DNA of 60,915 bases from Sphingobium quisquiliarum P25 (lineage in GTDB: Bacteria; Pseudomonadota; Alphaproteobacteria; Sphingomonadales; Sphingomonadaceae). Shown here one piece after another: positions 26,953-34,572 of the stretch. The position numbers and the translations under genes are program-made. Each line of letters begins with the position of its first letter. The stretch's first letter is position 1. The stretch lies in contig NZ_ATHO01000130.1 of assembly GCF_000445065.1 (NCBI RefSeq), forward strand, positions 1 through 60,915. Reading direction: 5' to 3'. Below the pieces are notes generated by a model. It made no database searches. It saw only the letters and a program-made list of their open reading frames with translations, and had not been told where the DNA came from.

Positions 26953-27186
26953 TTGGCTGGCAAGGAACAGGCGAACGAGATGCTGATACTGGACGGTCAG
27001 GGCAAGGAACTGATGAACGTCCGCAAGGTGGAGCGTGACGGCAATGACCTGGTCGTCACCGGCAAGATCATGGGCGCTATGCCAATGAAGGCCCGCCTCA
27101 CCCCGGCTCAGGCCCGGGCAGGGCTGAAGATGCTTGATTGGAGGACAATCCTGTTCCTGCTAACCCTGCTATTCCGCAAGGGATAG
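26953..27186 (+). CDS. Small conserved protein of unknown function (copy A)
   Basis: A 77-residue protein starting at TTG with an ideal AGGAGG six bases upstream. I do not recognise a named family. It is clearly paralogous to the protein at 58793-59005: both have L-D-G-x-G-x-E-L-M-x-V, K-x-E-R-D-G-x-D-L, G-K-I-x-G-x-M-P-M-x-A-R-L-T-P, L-D-x-R-T and a hydrophobic tail ending L-L-F-R-K-G. The end looks like one membrane-inserting helix followed by a basic residue. Copy A sits beside the PCMH-type genes; copy B overlaps an FAD oxidoreductase. A helper or anchoring role for those enzymes is only a guess. Confidence 0.75.
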   Translation: MAGKEQANEMLILDGQGKELMNVRKVERDGNDLVVTGKIMGAMPMKARLTPAQARAGLKMLDWRTILFLLTLLFRKG

Positions 27187-27212
27187 GGCGGCAGTTCCCT
27201 GGCGGCTCATCG

Positions 27213-27596
27213 CTACTTCTTGGCAAAGTCCGGGTTGTTGCGGCTGAGATAAGCGCCCAGGGCCGCAAGATCGGCATCGCTGATCTCCGTCTTGCGATAG
27301 GGGGCCATGATCGACACGCCATTGCGCACGAAATAGGCCACCGTTTCCGGCGTCAGGTCCTTCCTTTCGGCGAGAAGGGCGGGCAGTTCGCCCCTATATT
27401 TGACCTGCAATGCTTCGGTGCCTGTGCGCCACGGGTGGCCGGGATTGCCAATGCCAGGGCCGTGGCACGACGCGCAATGATATTCGAACAGTGCGTGTCC
27501 GCGCTCGACCGCATTGGCGGTTCGCTTACTCGAATGCGCTGCGCCAGCGCCGATGGAAAGGAGGCATGCTGCGCCCAGAAGAAGCATCTTTTTCAT
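27213..27596 (-). CDS. Cytochrome c subunit, PCMH-type
   Basis: A 127-residue c-type cytochrome with a cleavable signal peptide (MKKMLLLGAACLLSIGAGAA), heme site Cys41-x2-Cys44-His45 (CASCHGPG) and distal Met97 (SIMAPYR). It begins 4 bases after the stop of the VAO/PCMH flavoprotein gene. This matches p-cresol methylhydroxylase, 4-ethylphenol methylenehydroxylase and eugenol hydroxylase, where a small cytochrome takes electrons from the flavin. The gene order flavoprotein-cytochrome supports a flavocytochrome complex. Confidence 0.87.
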   Translation of the reverse strand: MKKMLLLGAACLLSIGAGAAHSSKRTANAVERGHALFEYHCASCHGPGIGNPGHPWRTGTEALQVKYRGELPALLAERKDLTPETVAYFVRNGVSIMAPYRKTEISDADLAALGAYLSRNNPDFAKK

Positions 27597-27600
27597 GGGC

Positions 27601-29223
27601 TCAGGCTCCCTTCCGGTAGGTGCGGGGCCAGAAGCCGCCCCGGCCGGGCGCGATGATGCCCCTGGGATCGACCGCATCCTTGAGCGTTTCGCAGAAGGTC
27701 CGCAGGATATTGTTGTTGAAATTATAGGTGCTCATCACCTGATCCTGGAAGGCGGGCGGAGTGCGATATTCGCCATAGCCATGCTGAGCCCCCAGGGTGA
27801 TCAGCTTTTCCATGGTTTCACGCGACAATTTATTGACCTCAGGGTTGGAGCGGGATGTCGGCATGCCGGTGGCGAGGACGAAGGCACGAAAATTCCAGGT
27901 GAAGGGCGCGGAGAAGGGGCCATATGCCATGGGATAATCCACCTTCATGTCGCGCATGCCTTCGGTGAAGATACGCTGCGCCCTCAACAGTTCTTCGCCG
28001 CTCCGCGCGAAAGTCGGGGAAAAGAGAAGGTGACCGTCGGCCGGTTCCGGGTTGGTCCGGTTGCGGGCGCTCAAGGTGAAGACATTCATGTTGGGCACGC
28101 CCACCAGCACCTTATGCTTGACCGCATCTTCCTGTTCGGCGGTCAGCGGGAAGCGCAGGCTTTCATAATCTTCGAACCTGACGCCCGGTATTGCCTTTTG
28201 GAACCGTGACTTCGCATATTGCCATTTTGCTTCGTTGACGGCTTCCGGCCCATAGAAGCTGACGCCCAATTCCCATGGCGCGACGCCCTTTTCCGCCGCA
28301 TAGCGATTGATGGCGTTGCCGTTCCAGACATCAGGTGCAAGGCCGATGGCGCGCAATGCCGGGTCCTGAAACTGAGCGGAGAACATGGGCGATTCATAAA
28401 GCGCCATGCCGATCATGCCCTGGTCTTCCAGCTCGTTGGCGACATCGACAAGGGGGATGATGTCTTCACGCCGGGGAGGATAGATCTTCTTGTGCAGGAA
28501 ATGTTCGGGCTCCGGCATCAGATGGAAACCCATCTTGGTGACGATGCCGAAGCCCGCCTGCGAAAAGAGGCCATCGACATAGGGGCCGAAATTGCTGCGG
28601 AAATCGCCCCATGCATTCGATCCCGGCATCGCACCCATGCCGGTGCGCATGACCTCTCCGTTGGGCAGAACCACCTCCATGCCGCAATGGGACCAGAAAT
28701 GGTCGCGATAAAGATACCAGGTGTGGCCGACGCCGCGATCCAGCGCATTGCCCATCACGCCGCCCCACCCCGGATCGGGAACGTCTATCCACACCTTGAG
28801 CTTGCGCTCCTTGATATAGTCATACAGATCGAAATAGGAGACGCCGGGTTCGACGATTGCGTAATTGCGCTTGTCGTTGACCTCGATGATCTTGTTCATG
28901 CGCTTGAGGTCGACGACGACGCTGCCGGACATGGTTGGCGCCGACCCGCCATAACCCAGATTCTTGCCGGTGGAGATGGGGTAGAGCGGGATGCCGAATT
29001 GATTGGCGATCCGTACGACCGCCTGCACTTCCTCCACGGATGCGGGCGCTACGGCGGCGCTGGGCATGCGCTCCTCCGGCTCATTCCAGTAGGGCGAATA
29101 GGCGTCGCGATAGAGGCCCGCGTCCTCGTCGCTGCTGAACACCCATTGCGCGCCCACCGCATTGCGGAAGGCGGTGAGGGCGGATTGCCACTGGGTCGGA
29201 GTGACATCGGACGGTGTCGTCAT
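27601..29223 (-). CDS. VAO/PCMH-family flavoprotein (alkylphenol hydroxylase type)
   Basis: A 540-residue FAD oxidase/dehydrogenase of the vanillyl-alcohol oxidase / p-cresol methylhydroxylase family. Seen: P-L-Y-P-I-S-T-G-K-N-L-G-Y-G-G-S-A-P in the FAD-binding part, a P-D-P-G-W-G-G-V-M-G-N-A-L-D-R-G-V-G segment and a C-terminal VDPRGIIAPGRGGFWP tail. VAO fixes FAD through a His in R-E-M-H-H; the matching place here reads PFTWNFRAF with no His or Tyr, so covalent attachment is doubtful. It likely oxidises a para-alkyl or allyl phenol with water and passes electrons to the adjacent cytochrome c. A second copy begins at 60587. Confidence 0.88.
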   Translation of the reverse strand: MTTPSDVTPTQWQSALTAFRNAVGAQWVFSSDEDAGLYRDAYSPYWNEPEERMPSAAVAPASVEEVQAVVRIANQFGIPLYPISTGKNLGYGGSAPTMSGSVVVDLKRMNKIIEVNDKRNYAIVEPGVSYFDLYDYIKERKLKVWIDVPDPGWGGVMGNALDRGVGHTWYLYRDHFWSHCGMEVVLPNGEVMRTGMGAMPGSNAWGDFRSNFGPYVDGLFSQAGFGIVTKMGFHLMPEPEHFLHKKIYPPRREDIIPLVDVANELEDQGMIGMALYESPMFSAQFQDPALRAIGLAPDVWNGNAINRYAAEKGVAPWELGVSFYGPEAVNEAKWQYAKSRFQKAIPGVRFEDYESLRFPLTAEQEDAVKHKVLVGVPNMNVFTLSARNRTNPEPADGHLLFSPTFARSGEELLRAQRIFTEGMRDMKVDYPMAYGPFSAPFTWNFRAFVLATGMPTSRSNPEVNKLSRETMEKLITLGAQHGYGEYRTPPAFQDQVMSTYNFNNNILRTFCETLKDAVDPRGIIAPGRGGFWPRTYRKGA

Positions 29224-29251
29224 CGGGGATTCCGTTAAAAGGAGGAAAAGG

Positions 29252-29833
29252 TCAGGCGCGCCGGACTGGCGCGATCACCCATGTGGCGAGCGGATCGCCG
29301 GTCTGTCCGGCGGCACGGGCGGGCGCGGCATGGGTGCAATCCCGCCAGGCGGGGCGGGACGCGACGGCAAACCCGGCCGCCTGACGCCCATAGCTTGCTC
29401 CGCCGGCGTCAGGCAGGCCGGTCATTGCGGCAGGGATGCCAGCGGCAGCGATATGGCGGCAGTTTCCGCCCTGATCCTCGAAATGCTCGATGCGCAGCAT
29501 GACGCGCATCCCAAGGTCCCACGCCATCCGCTCAAGGCAGAAAAGCGCGCCCACATGCGTCAGACCGGCTATCGCCTGCGGCCGTTCGCGAAGAGTGGGA
29601 GCCAGCGTCCTGCGCCAGAGGCGCGACATATCGTTGGCGAAGCCGAACGTGCGCAGGCCATGGGCAGCCGCTTCATCGCCAAAGTCACGTGCGGCGGAAA
29701 AGCGGCTGTCATAGAGGGCGATCTTCACCTGCTGTTCGGCCGGGAGATCACCCGCCAAAGCCGGTTCGATACCCAGTTCCCGCGCAGCGATGGCGGCCGC
29801 CGCTGAGTATAGAAAGCTGCGCCGAGTCACCAT
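29252..29833 (-). CDS. Tat-exported hypothetical protein
   Basis: A 193-residue protein of unknown family. The N-terminus M-V-T-R-R-S-F-L-Y-S-A-A-A-A-I-A-A has twin arginines and a short hydrophobic stretch, a likely Tat signal ending near A-L-A-G. The rest has L-Y-D-S-R-F-x-x-A-R-D-F-G and a His-containing C-terminal part, with no motif I can name. It is the first gene of a leftward unit with the PCMH-type flavoprotein (28 bases away) and cytochrome, and its promoter has the ATGAGTGCACTCAT palindrome. A role in flavocytochrome assembly or substrate handling in the periplasm is inferred only from position. The start at 29833 follows GGAGAG. Confidence 0.7.
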   Translation of the reverse strand: MVTRRSFLYSAAAAIAARELGIEPALAGDLPAEQQVKIALYDSRFSAARDFGDEAAAHGLRTFGFANDMSRLWRRTLAPTLRERPQAIAGLTHVGALFCLERMAWDLGMRVMLRIEHFEDQGGNCRHIAAAGIPAAMTGLPDAGGASYGRQAAGFAVASRPAWRDCTHAAPARAAGQTGDPLATWVIAPVRRA

Positions 29834-29849
29834 CGCTCTCTCCATATTT

Positions 29850-29875
29850 ATGAGTGCACTCATTTTTAATGAGGG
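29850..29875. promoter_or_regulatory. Double TetR-type operator
   Basis: ATGAGTGCACTCAT (29850-29863) is a perfect palindrome. Its right arm also pairs across TTT with AATGAG, giving CTCATTTTTAATGAG. Three half-sites in a row lie between the leftward PCMH operon and a rightward TetR gene, typical of a TetR auto-operator. The core recurs at 8895-8906. Confidence 0.65.
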
Positions 29876-29963
29876 GCGTGGCGGAGTCAAGCCCGTTGAC
29901 CCTGCGCCGCCATGATGGTTAGCCACAACAAGGATCGGGCCGGGACACAGGTGAAGCAGGAGA

Positions 29964-30611
29964 ATGACGGTAGCGGGCAAATCCCTCAGCCGCCGCGAGC
30001 GCAACAAGCAGGAGAAGCTGGAACGCATCATCGCGGCGTCGCGCAAGCTGTTCCACAGCCATGGCTTTGAGGAGACCACGACCGCCCAGATCGCGCGAGA
30101 GGCGGGTGTCGCGGAAGGAACGCTGTTCCTCTATGCCGCGAAGAAGGAAGACCTGCTCATCCTGGCGTTCGTTGAGGAGATGAAGGAGGTCGTGATGGCG
30201 GCTTTCGAGACCATCGACCAAAGCGCGCCGCTGATCGAGCAGTTTCTGTCCTTCTTCCAGAAAATATTCGCCTACCATCATGCCGATCGGAAATTGGCGA
30301 AGGCGGTCCTGCGGGAAGTGGGATTTTACCGTGAACCGGGCTTGGGCGCGCAGGTCGAGAACATACCGATCGCATATTGCCTGACATTGATTGTGGAGAG
30401 AGCGAAAAAGCAGGGCCTGATCGATCCCGGCCTGCCAACGATGAACGCCGCGATGATGGCCTTCTCAGCCTATTGGTATTATCTGCGCGACTGGGTGAAT
30501 GAGCGGATATCGGCCCAGGACTTCGCATCCGGGCTGCGCGATGGATTGAACATCCTCCACACCGGCCTGCAACCGGCTGCTGCCCGGCAGGACGGCCGGG
30601 ACGGATCATGA
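29964..30611 (+). CDS. TetR/AcrR-family regulator (1)
   Basis: A 215-residue TetR-type repressor. Its N-terminal helix-turn-helix runs I-I-A-A-S-R-K-L-F-H-S-H-G-F-E-E-T-T-T-A-Q-I-A-R-E-A-G-V-A-E-G-T-L-F-L-Y. The C-terminal ligand domain is all-helical. It is divergent from the Tat protein / PCMH / cytochrome operon, with the double palindrome between them, so it is the obvious candidate repressor of that operon. The last four bases overlap the start of a second TetR gene. The ligand may be the phenolic substrate. Confidence 0.88.
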   Translation: MTVAGKSLSRRERNKQEKLERIIAASRKLFHSHGFEETTTAQIAREAGVAEGTLFLYAAKKEDLLILAFVEEMKEVVMAAFETIDQSAPLIEQFLSFFQKIFAYHHADRKLAKAVLREVGFYREPGLGAQVENIPIAYCLTLIVERAKKQGLIDPGLPTMNAAMMAFSAYWYYLRDWVNERISAQDFASGLRDGLNILHTGLQPAAARQDGRDGS

Positions 30612-31264
30612 CTGCGCCGGCCAGGGAGCAGGCAGGAAAGCGGGGCAGCGCCAAGCGGGAAGCCGCGGAAGCCCGCAAGGCTGCGCTGCTGGAGGCGGCG
30701 CGCGCTTTGCTGGAAAAGGAAGGCTTCCACGATGTCAGCCTCAACGAAATATTGCGCCACGCAGGAGGATCGAAAGCCACGGTGGTCAAATATTTCGGTA
30801 ACCGCAATGGCCTGCTCGCCGAGGCGCTGGCGTCTGGCGCACGGCAGAGAATGGTCGAACTGTTCGAAGAGGCGCGTTCCGCGGACCCTTCATCCTTGCG
30901 CACGGGATTGGAGCAGGCGCTTTCCGGCCTTCTGCGCTTCTATCTGCAACCTGAAGTCCTTCGCACCTACCGCGCCGTTTCAGCGGGCGCGGGTTATCCA
31001 CCGGAACTGGCGCGGGCATTTTACGCCAATGGCCATGGCGTCATCGTCGATGAGCTGGTCCGTTTCCTTGAGCCGTGGCGGGGCAAGGGCCTGAGGCGCG
31101 ACATCGACCTGCCCACCGCAGTCAGCCGGTTGACGCATATGCTGCGCAGCAATCTCTTCGAACGCGCATTGTACGGCATCCTCCCCGATCCGCCCTCCGA
31201 CGAGGAGATAAAGGAGGAAGCGGTACAGACCGCCCGCCTCTTCCTGGATGGCGCCATGGATTGA
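30608..31264 (+). CDS. TetR/AcrR-family regulator (2)
   Basis: A 218-residue TetR-type regulator starting inside the stop of TetR-1 (ATGA overlap). The helix-turn-helix is A-R-A-L-L-E-K-E-G-F-H-D-V-S-L-N-E-I-L-R-H-A-G-G-S-K-A-T-V-V-K-Y-F-G-N. The ligand domain resembles AcrR-like C-terminal domains. It lies 54 bases before a Rieske gene, and a long perfect inverted repeat is present in that gap. Two fused TetR genes pointing at a catabolic gene suggest separate control of two neighbouring operons. Confidence 0.87.
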   Translation: MTAPAREQAGKRGSAKREAAEARKAALLEAARALLEKEGFHDVSLNEILRHAGGSKATVVKYFGNRNGLLAEALASGARQRMVELFEEARSADPSSLRTGLEQALSGLLRFYLQPEVLRTYRAVSAGAGYPPELARAFYANGHGVIVDELVRFLEPWRGKGLRRDIDLPTAVSRLTHMLRSNLFERALYGILPDPPSDEEIKEEAVQTARLFLDGAMD

Positions 31265-31278
31265 CCGGCTCTCCAATG

Positions 31279-31299
31279 ATGTGTACCGATAGTACACAT
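31279..31299. promoter_or_regulatory. Inverted repeat ATGTGTAC-N5-GTACACAT
   Basis: Two perfect 8-base arms separated by CGATA lie 20 bases before the Rieske-2 start and 14 bases after the TetR-2 stop. The size and symmetry fit a TetR-dimer operator overlapping the Rieske promoter. Confidence 0.65.
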
Positions 31300-31318
31300 A
31301 AAGGTTGGGAGAGCGGTT

Positions 31319-32386
31319 ATGACATTCTTGCGTAACATCTGGTATGTTGCCTGCTGGGATCATGAAATTGCCGAAGGAGCGCTGCTGGGCAGGCGGCTGC
31401 TGGACGAGGCGGTGGTGTTGTACCGCGACGCGGCGGGCAAGCCCGTAGCGCTGCGTGACCTTTGCCCACACCGGCTGGCGCCGCTCAGTTTTGGCAGGAT
31501 CGTGGATGGTAGCCTGCGCTGCGGCTATCATGGTCTGGGCTTCGATGCGCAGGGGCAATGCGTCCATAATCCCTTTGGGCCGCCGTCCCGCACCATGAAG
31601 GTGCAAAGCTATCCCGTGGTGGAACGTCACAGCGCGATCTGGATCTGGATGGGAGATGCGCAGGCGGCGGACCCGGCGCTGATCCCCGACTTCGGCTTCA
31701 ACGACCCGGACGCGTTCTTCGTCGGCAAAGGCTATATCGGGGTCAAGGCAGGCTATGAGCTGGAGATCGAGAATATCCTTGACCTCAGCCATATCGAATT
31801 TTTGCACCCGGACACGCTGGGCAGCGACCAGGTGTCACAGGGCGAATATGCCTGTCAGGTGGAGGGCGATGTCGTCTGGTCGAACCGCACCGTCCATGGC
31901 GAAATCATGAACGAGCGCCTGTCCGCCCGCATGGGGGTGGAGCCGGGCCAGCCAGCGGACCGCTGGATTCATGTCCGCTGGACGATGCCCGCCAACATGG
32001 CGATCTTCGCAGGCGCAGTGCCATCAGGGCGGCCGCAGAAGGAAGGCCGCGAAACCCCGACGGCCCATTTGTTCACGCCTGAAAGCGCGGGCAGCACGCA
32101 TTATTTCTACTCCATCTCCTTCCCGCGCGCGATGGGCGACTACGGCGCGCAGCTTGCCCGTGAGCAGGTCGAATTTCTTTCGGTTCCCTTCGCCACGGAA
32201 GATCTGCCGATGTTGCAGGCGCAGCAGGCCAATCTGGGCAGCGGCGGATTGCGCGACGCGCGGATCGGCTGGCTGCCCGGCGACGCCGCGGGAGCGAGGG
32301 CGCGCAAGATATTGTACGAACGGATTGATGCGGAGCGCCGCCTTGCCTCGCCAATCGAGGCCGCCGCAGAAGCACCGGCCGCCTGA
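31319..32386 (+). CDS. Rieske oxygenase, VanA-like (2)
   Basis: A 355-residue VanA-like oxygenase. Rieske ligands are Cys49, His51, Cys68 and His71 (CPHRLAPLSFG and CGYHGLGFD). The mononuclear iron motif N152-I-L-D155-L-S-H158-I-E-F-L-H163 is at exactly the same positions as in Rieske-1, though the two proteins have diverged strongly elsewhere. It starts after GGGAG and is preceded by an inverted repeat next to TetR-2. It converges with an AraC gene. A demethylase or similar role on an aryl substrate is expected; reductase not present. Confidence 0.9.
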   Translation: MTFLRNIWYVACWDHEIAEGALLGRRLLDEAVVLYRDAAGKPVALRDLCPHRLAPLSFGRIVDGSLRCGYHGLGFDAQGQCVHNPFGPPSRTMKVQSYPVVERHSAIWIWMGDAQAADPALIPDFGFNDPDAFFVGKGYIGVKAGYELEIENILDLSHIEFLHPDTLGSDQVSQGEYACQVEGDVVWSNRTVHGEIMNERLSARMGVEPGQPADRWIHVRWTMPANMAIFAGAVPSGRPQKEGRETPTAHLFTPESAGSTHYFYSISFPRAMGDYGAQLAREQVEFLSVPFATEDLPMLQAQQANLGSGGLRDARIGWLPGDAAGARARKILYERIDAERRLASPIEAAAEAPAA

Positions 32387-32396
32387 CCGCACCCGA

Positions 32397-33359
32397 TCAC
32401 ATCTCCAGCAGCTGGTGCCGGTTGCGATAGGCGCTGGGCGTCATGCCGAAGTGACGCTTGAAGGCCAGGTTGAAGGAAAAGGGCGTGGCATAGCCGAATT
32501 CGTCCGCCAGGCTTTTGACCCGCGCACCTGCGGAGAGCCGGGCGGCGGCCGCTTCCATGCGCAGCCTTTGAAGATGCTGGTGCGGCGTCACGTCCATCAG
32601 TTCGCGGAACCGGGCGCAAAAGCCGGATCGCGAAAGGCCGCTGATGCGGGCAAGCCCGGGGAGGGTCCATCTTTCCCCCGGCCTGTCGTGCATCGCCGCC
32701 AGCGCCGTACCGATGGCGGGGTCCACCAGCGCGCGCAGCCATCCCGCCACCTGTTCAGGACGGGTCAGCAATTCGGATCGCACGATCTGCATGAACAGCA
32801 GATCGGCGATCCGGCTCGACACGACGGCATAGCCGCCCCTTTGGCTCTCCGCCTCCGCGATCAGGAACTGCATCAACTGTTGCAGCCAGGGCCCTATCTG
32901 CGTGTCCGCCGCGCGCAGATGGATGAGGCGGGGCAGGGCCAGCAGCAGCGGATGAGGCGTGTTTTCATCCAGTTCGAAAACCAGAGACAATAGGGTGGTT
33001 CGCGGCCCGTCGCCGGGGATGGAAATAGAAAGCGGATGGTCCAGCCATTCGCCCGGCGTCCAGCGCACGCCTTTGCTGCGCGCGACGACTTCGCGGATCG
33101 TCAGCGTTCCTTCGGTCTTCGGCGTGCAGGACAAGATGTGCCGGTCCCAGCGGGGGAACATCACCAGATCGCCCGGTACAAGCCGCAGGGGCGGCTCTCC
33201 CATACGGTCGAGCCACGCTTCGCCGGACACGATATAATGGGTTGGCGCGCCGGAGTGCGCCGTTTCGAAATCCACGCTCCATGGCGCGGCGAAGTCCAGC
33301 ATCGCGAGCAGCGATCCGCGCAAATGGGTGTCGGCCAGCGCTTTGCTGAGATGATCCAC
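32397..33359 (-). CDS. AraC-family regulator with cupin sensor
   Basis: A 320-residue AraC/XylS-type regulator. The N-terminal half is a cupin-like sensor (L-V-P-G-D-L-V-M-F-P-R-W-D-R-H). The C-terminal half has two helix-turn-helices: W-T-L-P-G-L-A-R-I-S-G-L-S-R-S-G-F-C-A-R-F and V-K-S-L-A-D-E-F-G-Y then F-N-L-A-F-K-R-H-F-G-M-T-P-S-A-Y-R. GTG at 33359 is preferred because GAGAGGAG lies at a good distance; GTG at 33365 is the alternative. It is divergent from Rieske-3 and probably controls it. Confidence 0.87.
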   Translation of the reverse strand: MDHLSKALADTHLRGSLLAMLDFAAPWSVDFETAHSGAPTHYIVSGEAWLDRMGEPPLRLVPGDLVMFPRWDRHILSCTPKTEGTLTIREVVARSKGVRWTPGEWLDHPLSISIPGDGPRTTLLSLVFELDENTPHPLLLALPRLIHLRAADTQIGPWLQQLMQFLIAEAESQRGGYAVVSSRIADLLFMQIVRSELLTRPEQVAGWLRALVDPAIGTALAAMHDRPGERWTLPGLARISGLSRSGFCARFRELMDVTPHQHLQRLRMEAAAARLSAGARVKSLADEFGYATPFSFNLAFKRHFGMTPSAYRNRHQLLEM

Positions 33360-33477
33360 GGCCACTCCTCTCCCGCTGGACGATTATAGCCTTGTTTCGG
33401 ACGATGCAGCGGTTTTTCAGCTATTTTCATTTTGTATGATGCGGCGGAAACGACAAATCAACCGGAGAGGGAGCGCC

Positions 33478-34545
33478 ATGATCATCAACGGCATCGACAT
33501 GCAGCCAGGAAATGCGCCTTATCCCCGCAACCATTGGTATGTCGCCGCCTTTTCCAACGAAGTCACGCGCGAGCCGATGCATCGCCAATTGTTCGGCGAT
33601 CCTGTCGTGCTGTACCGTACGGAGGACGGGGAGCCGGTTGCGCTGTTCGACCGCTGTCCGCACCGGGGCATGCGGCTGTCGATGGGCGGCACGTTGATCG
33701 GCGACAATATCCAATGTTCCTATCATGGTATTCAGTTCGGCAAGAATGGACGGTCCTGCCTGATCCCGTCCGGCGGCGCAGTCAGTTCCGCGCTGTCCGT
33801 GCATCGTTACCCGCTCAAGGAAATCGGCGGATGGATATGGGCCTGGGCAGGGGACCCCGCGGCGATGGACGAAAGACTGATCCCGGATCATGAGGAACTG
33901 GGCCTCACTGCAAAGGGATTTTATTCCTATTATGGCGTGAAGCTCGAAGCCAATTCCAACTACCTCTTCTCTCTGGAAAATCTGGTCGATGCCACGCACA
34001 TCACCTATTTGCATCATGGCCTGATCGATTCCGGCAATGTCGCCTCTCATCCCTTCGTCTGCGAAGTCGATGGATCGCGCGTGTCGATGATCCGCGAGTT
34101 CAAGGATGAGATTATCGCTCCAATGGTGGCAAAGACCATGCACCTCCAGACGGAAAGGGCGGACAGGACGCTGGAATTGACCAGCTATGCCCCCAATCTG
34201 TGCGTCGTGCGCACCCGCTTCATCGAAACGGGGGAAGGCGGCACACGGCGCGACAACAGGCTGATCTTCGGCATCACGCCCGTCAGCCGGACCAAATGCT
34301 ATCAATTTGTCTGTGTCGCGAACGACTATGAAAACAGGCATGAGACGCTGTTCGACGATCTGCGCTTCCTGCTGATGGAGGATGTGGTCGCGCTGGACGA
34401 TATTCAGCGGCTCTATGACGAACTTGGGCCGGAGCGCGCGCCTGAAGTGTCCATTCGCGCTGACGAGGGGCAGATCAGGACGCGGCGCATCATTGCCGCC
34501 CAGGTCGCCGCCGAACGGGCAGGTGCGGCCATCGCCGCCGAGTAA
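33478..34545 (+). CDS. Rieske oxygenase, VanA-like (3)
   Basis: A 355-residue Rieske oxygenase. Cluster ligands are Cys60, His62, Cys80 and His83 (CPHRGMRLSMG, CSYHGIQFG). The iron site reads E-N168-L-V-D171-A-T-H174-I-T-Y-L-H179. The longer N-terminus (I-N-G-I-D-M-Q-P-G-N-A-P-Y-P-R-N-H-W-Y-V) separates it from Rieske-1 and -2. The FAD monooxygenase gene begins 27 bases downstream, so the two probably share a transcript and act in series, for example demethylation followed by hydroxylation. The AraC gene is divergent. Confidence 0.9.
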   Translation: MIINGIDMQPGNAPYPRNHWYVAAFSNEVTREPMHRQLFGDPVVLYRTEDGEPVALFDRCPHRGMRLSMGGTLIGDNIQCSYHGIQFGKNGRSCLIPSGGAVSSALSVHRYPLKEIGGWIWAWAGDPAAMDERLIPDHEELGLTAKGFYSYYGVKLEANSNYLFSLENLVDATHITYLHHGLIDSGNVASHPFVCEVDGSRVSMIREFKDEIIAPMVAKTMHLQTERADRTLELTSYAPNLCVVRTRFIETGEGGTRRDNRLIFGITPVSRTKCYQFVCVANDYENRHETLFDDLRFLLMEDVVALDDIQRLYDELGPERAPEVSIRADEGQIRTRRIIAAQVAAERAGAAIAAE

Positions 34546-34572
34546 GCCGCTTCACCAGGGAGACGGGAAGCA

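Noticed and set aside
29162..29806. Plus-strand frame opposite the Tat-signalled protein
   Set aside because: The minus-strand protein has a twin-arginine leader, a good ribosome site and operon context; the plus frame has none.
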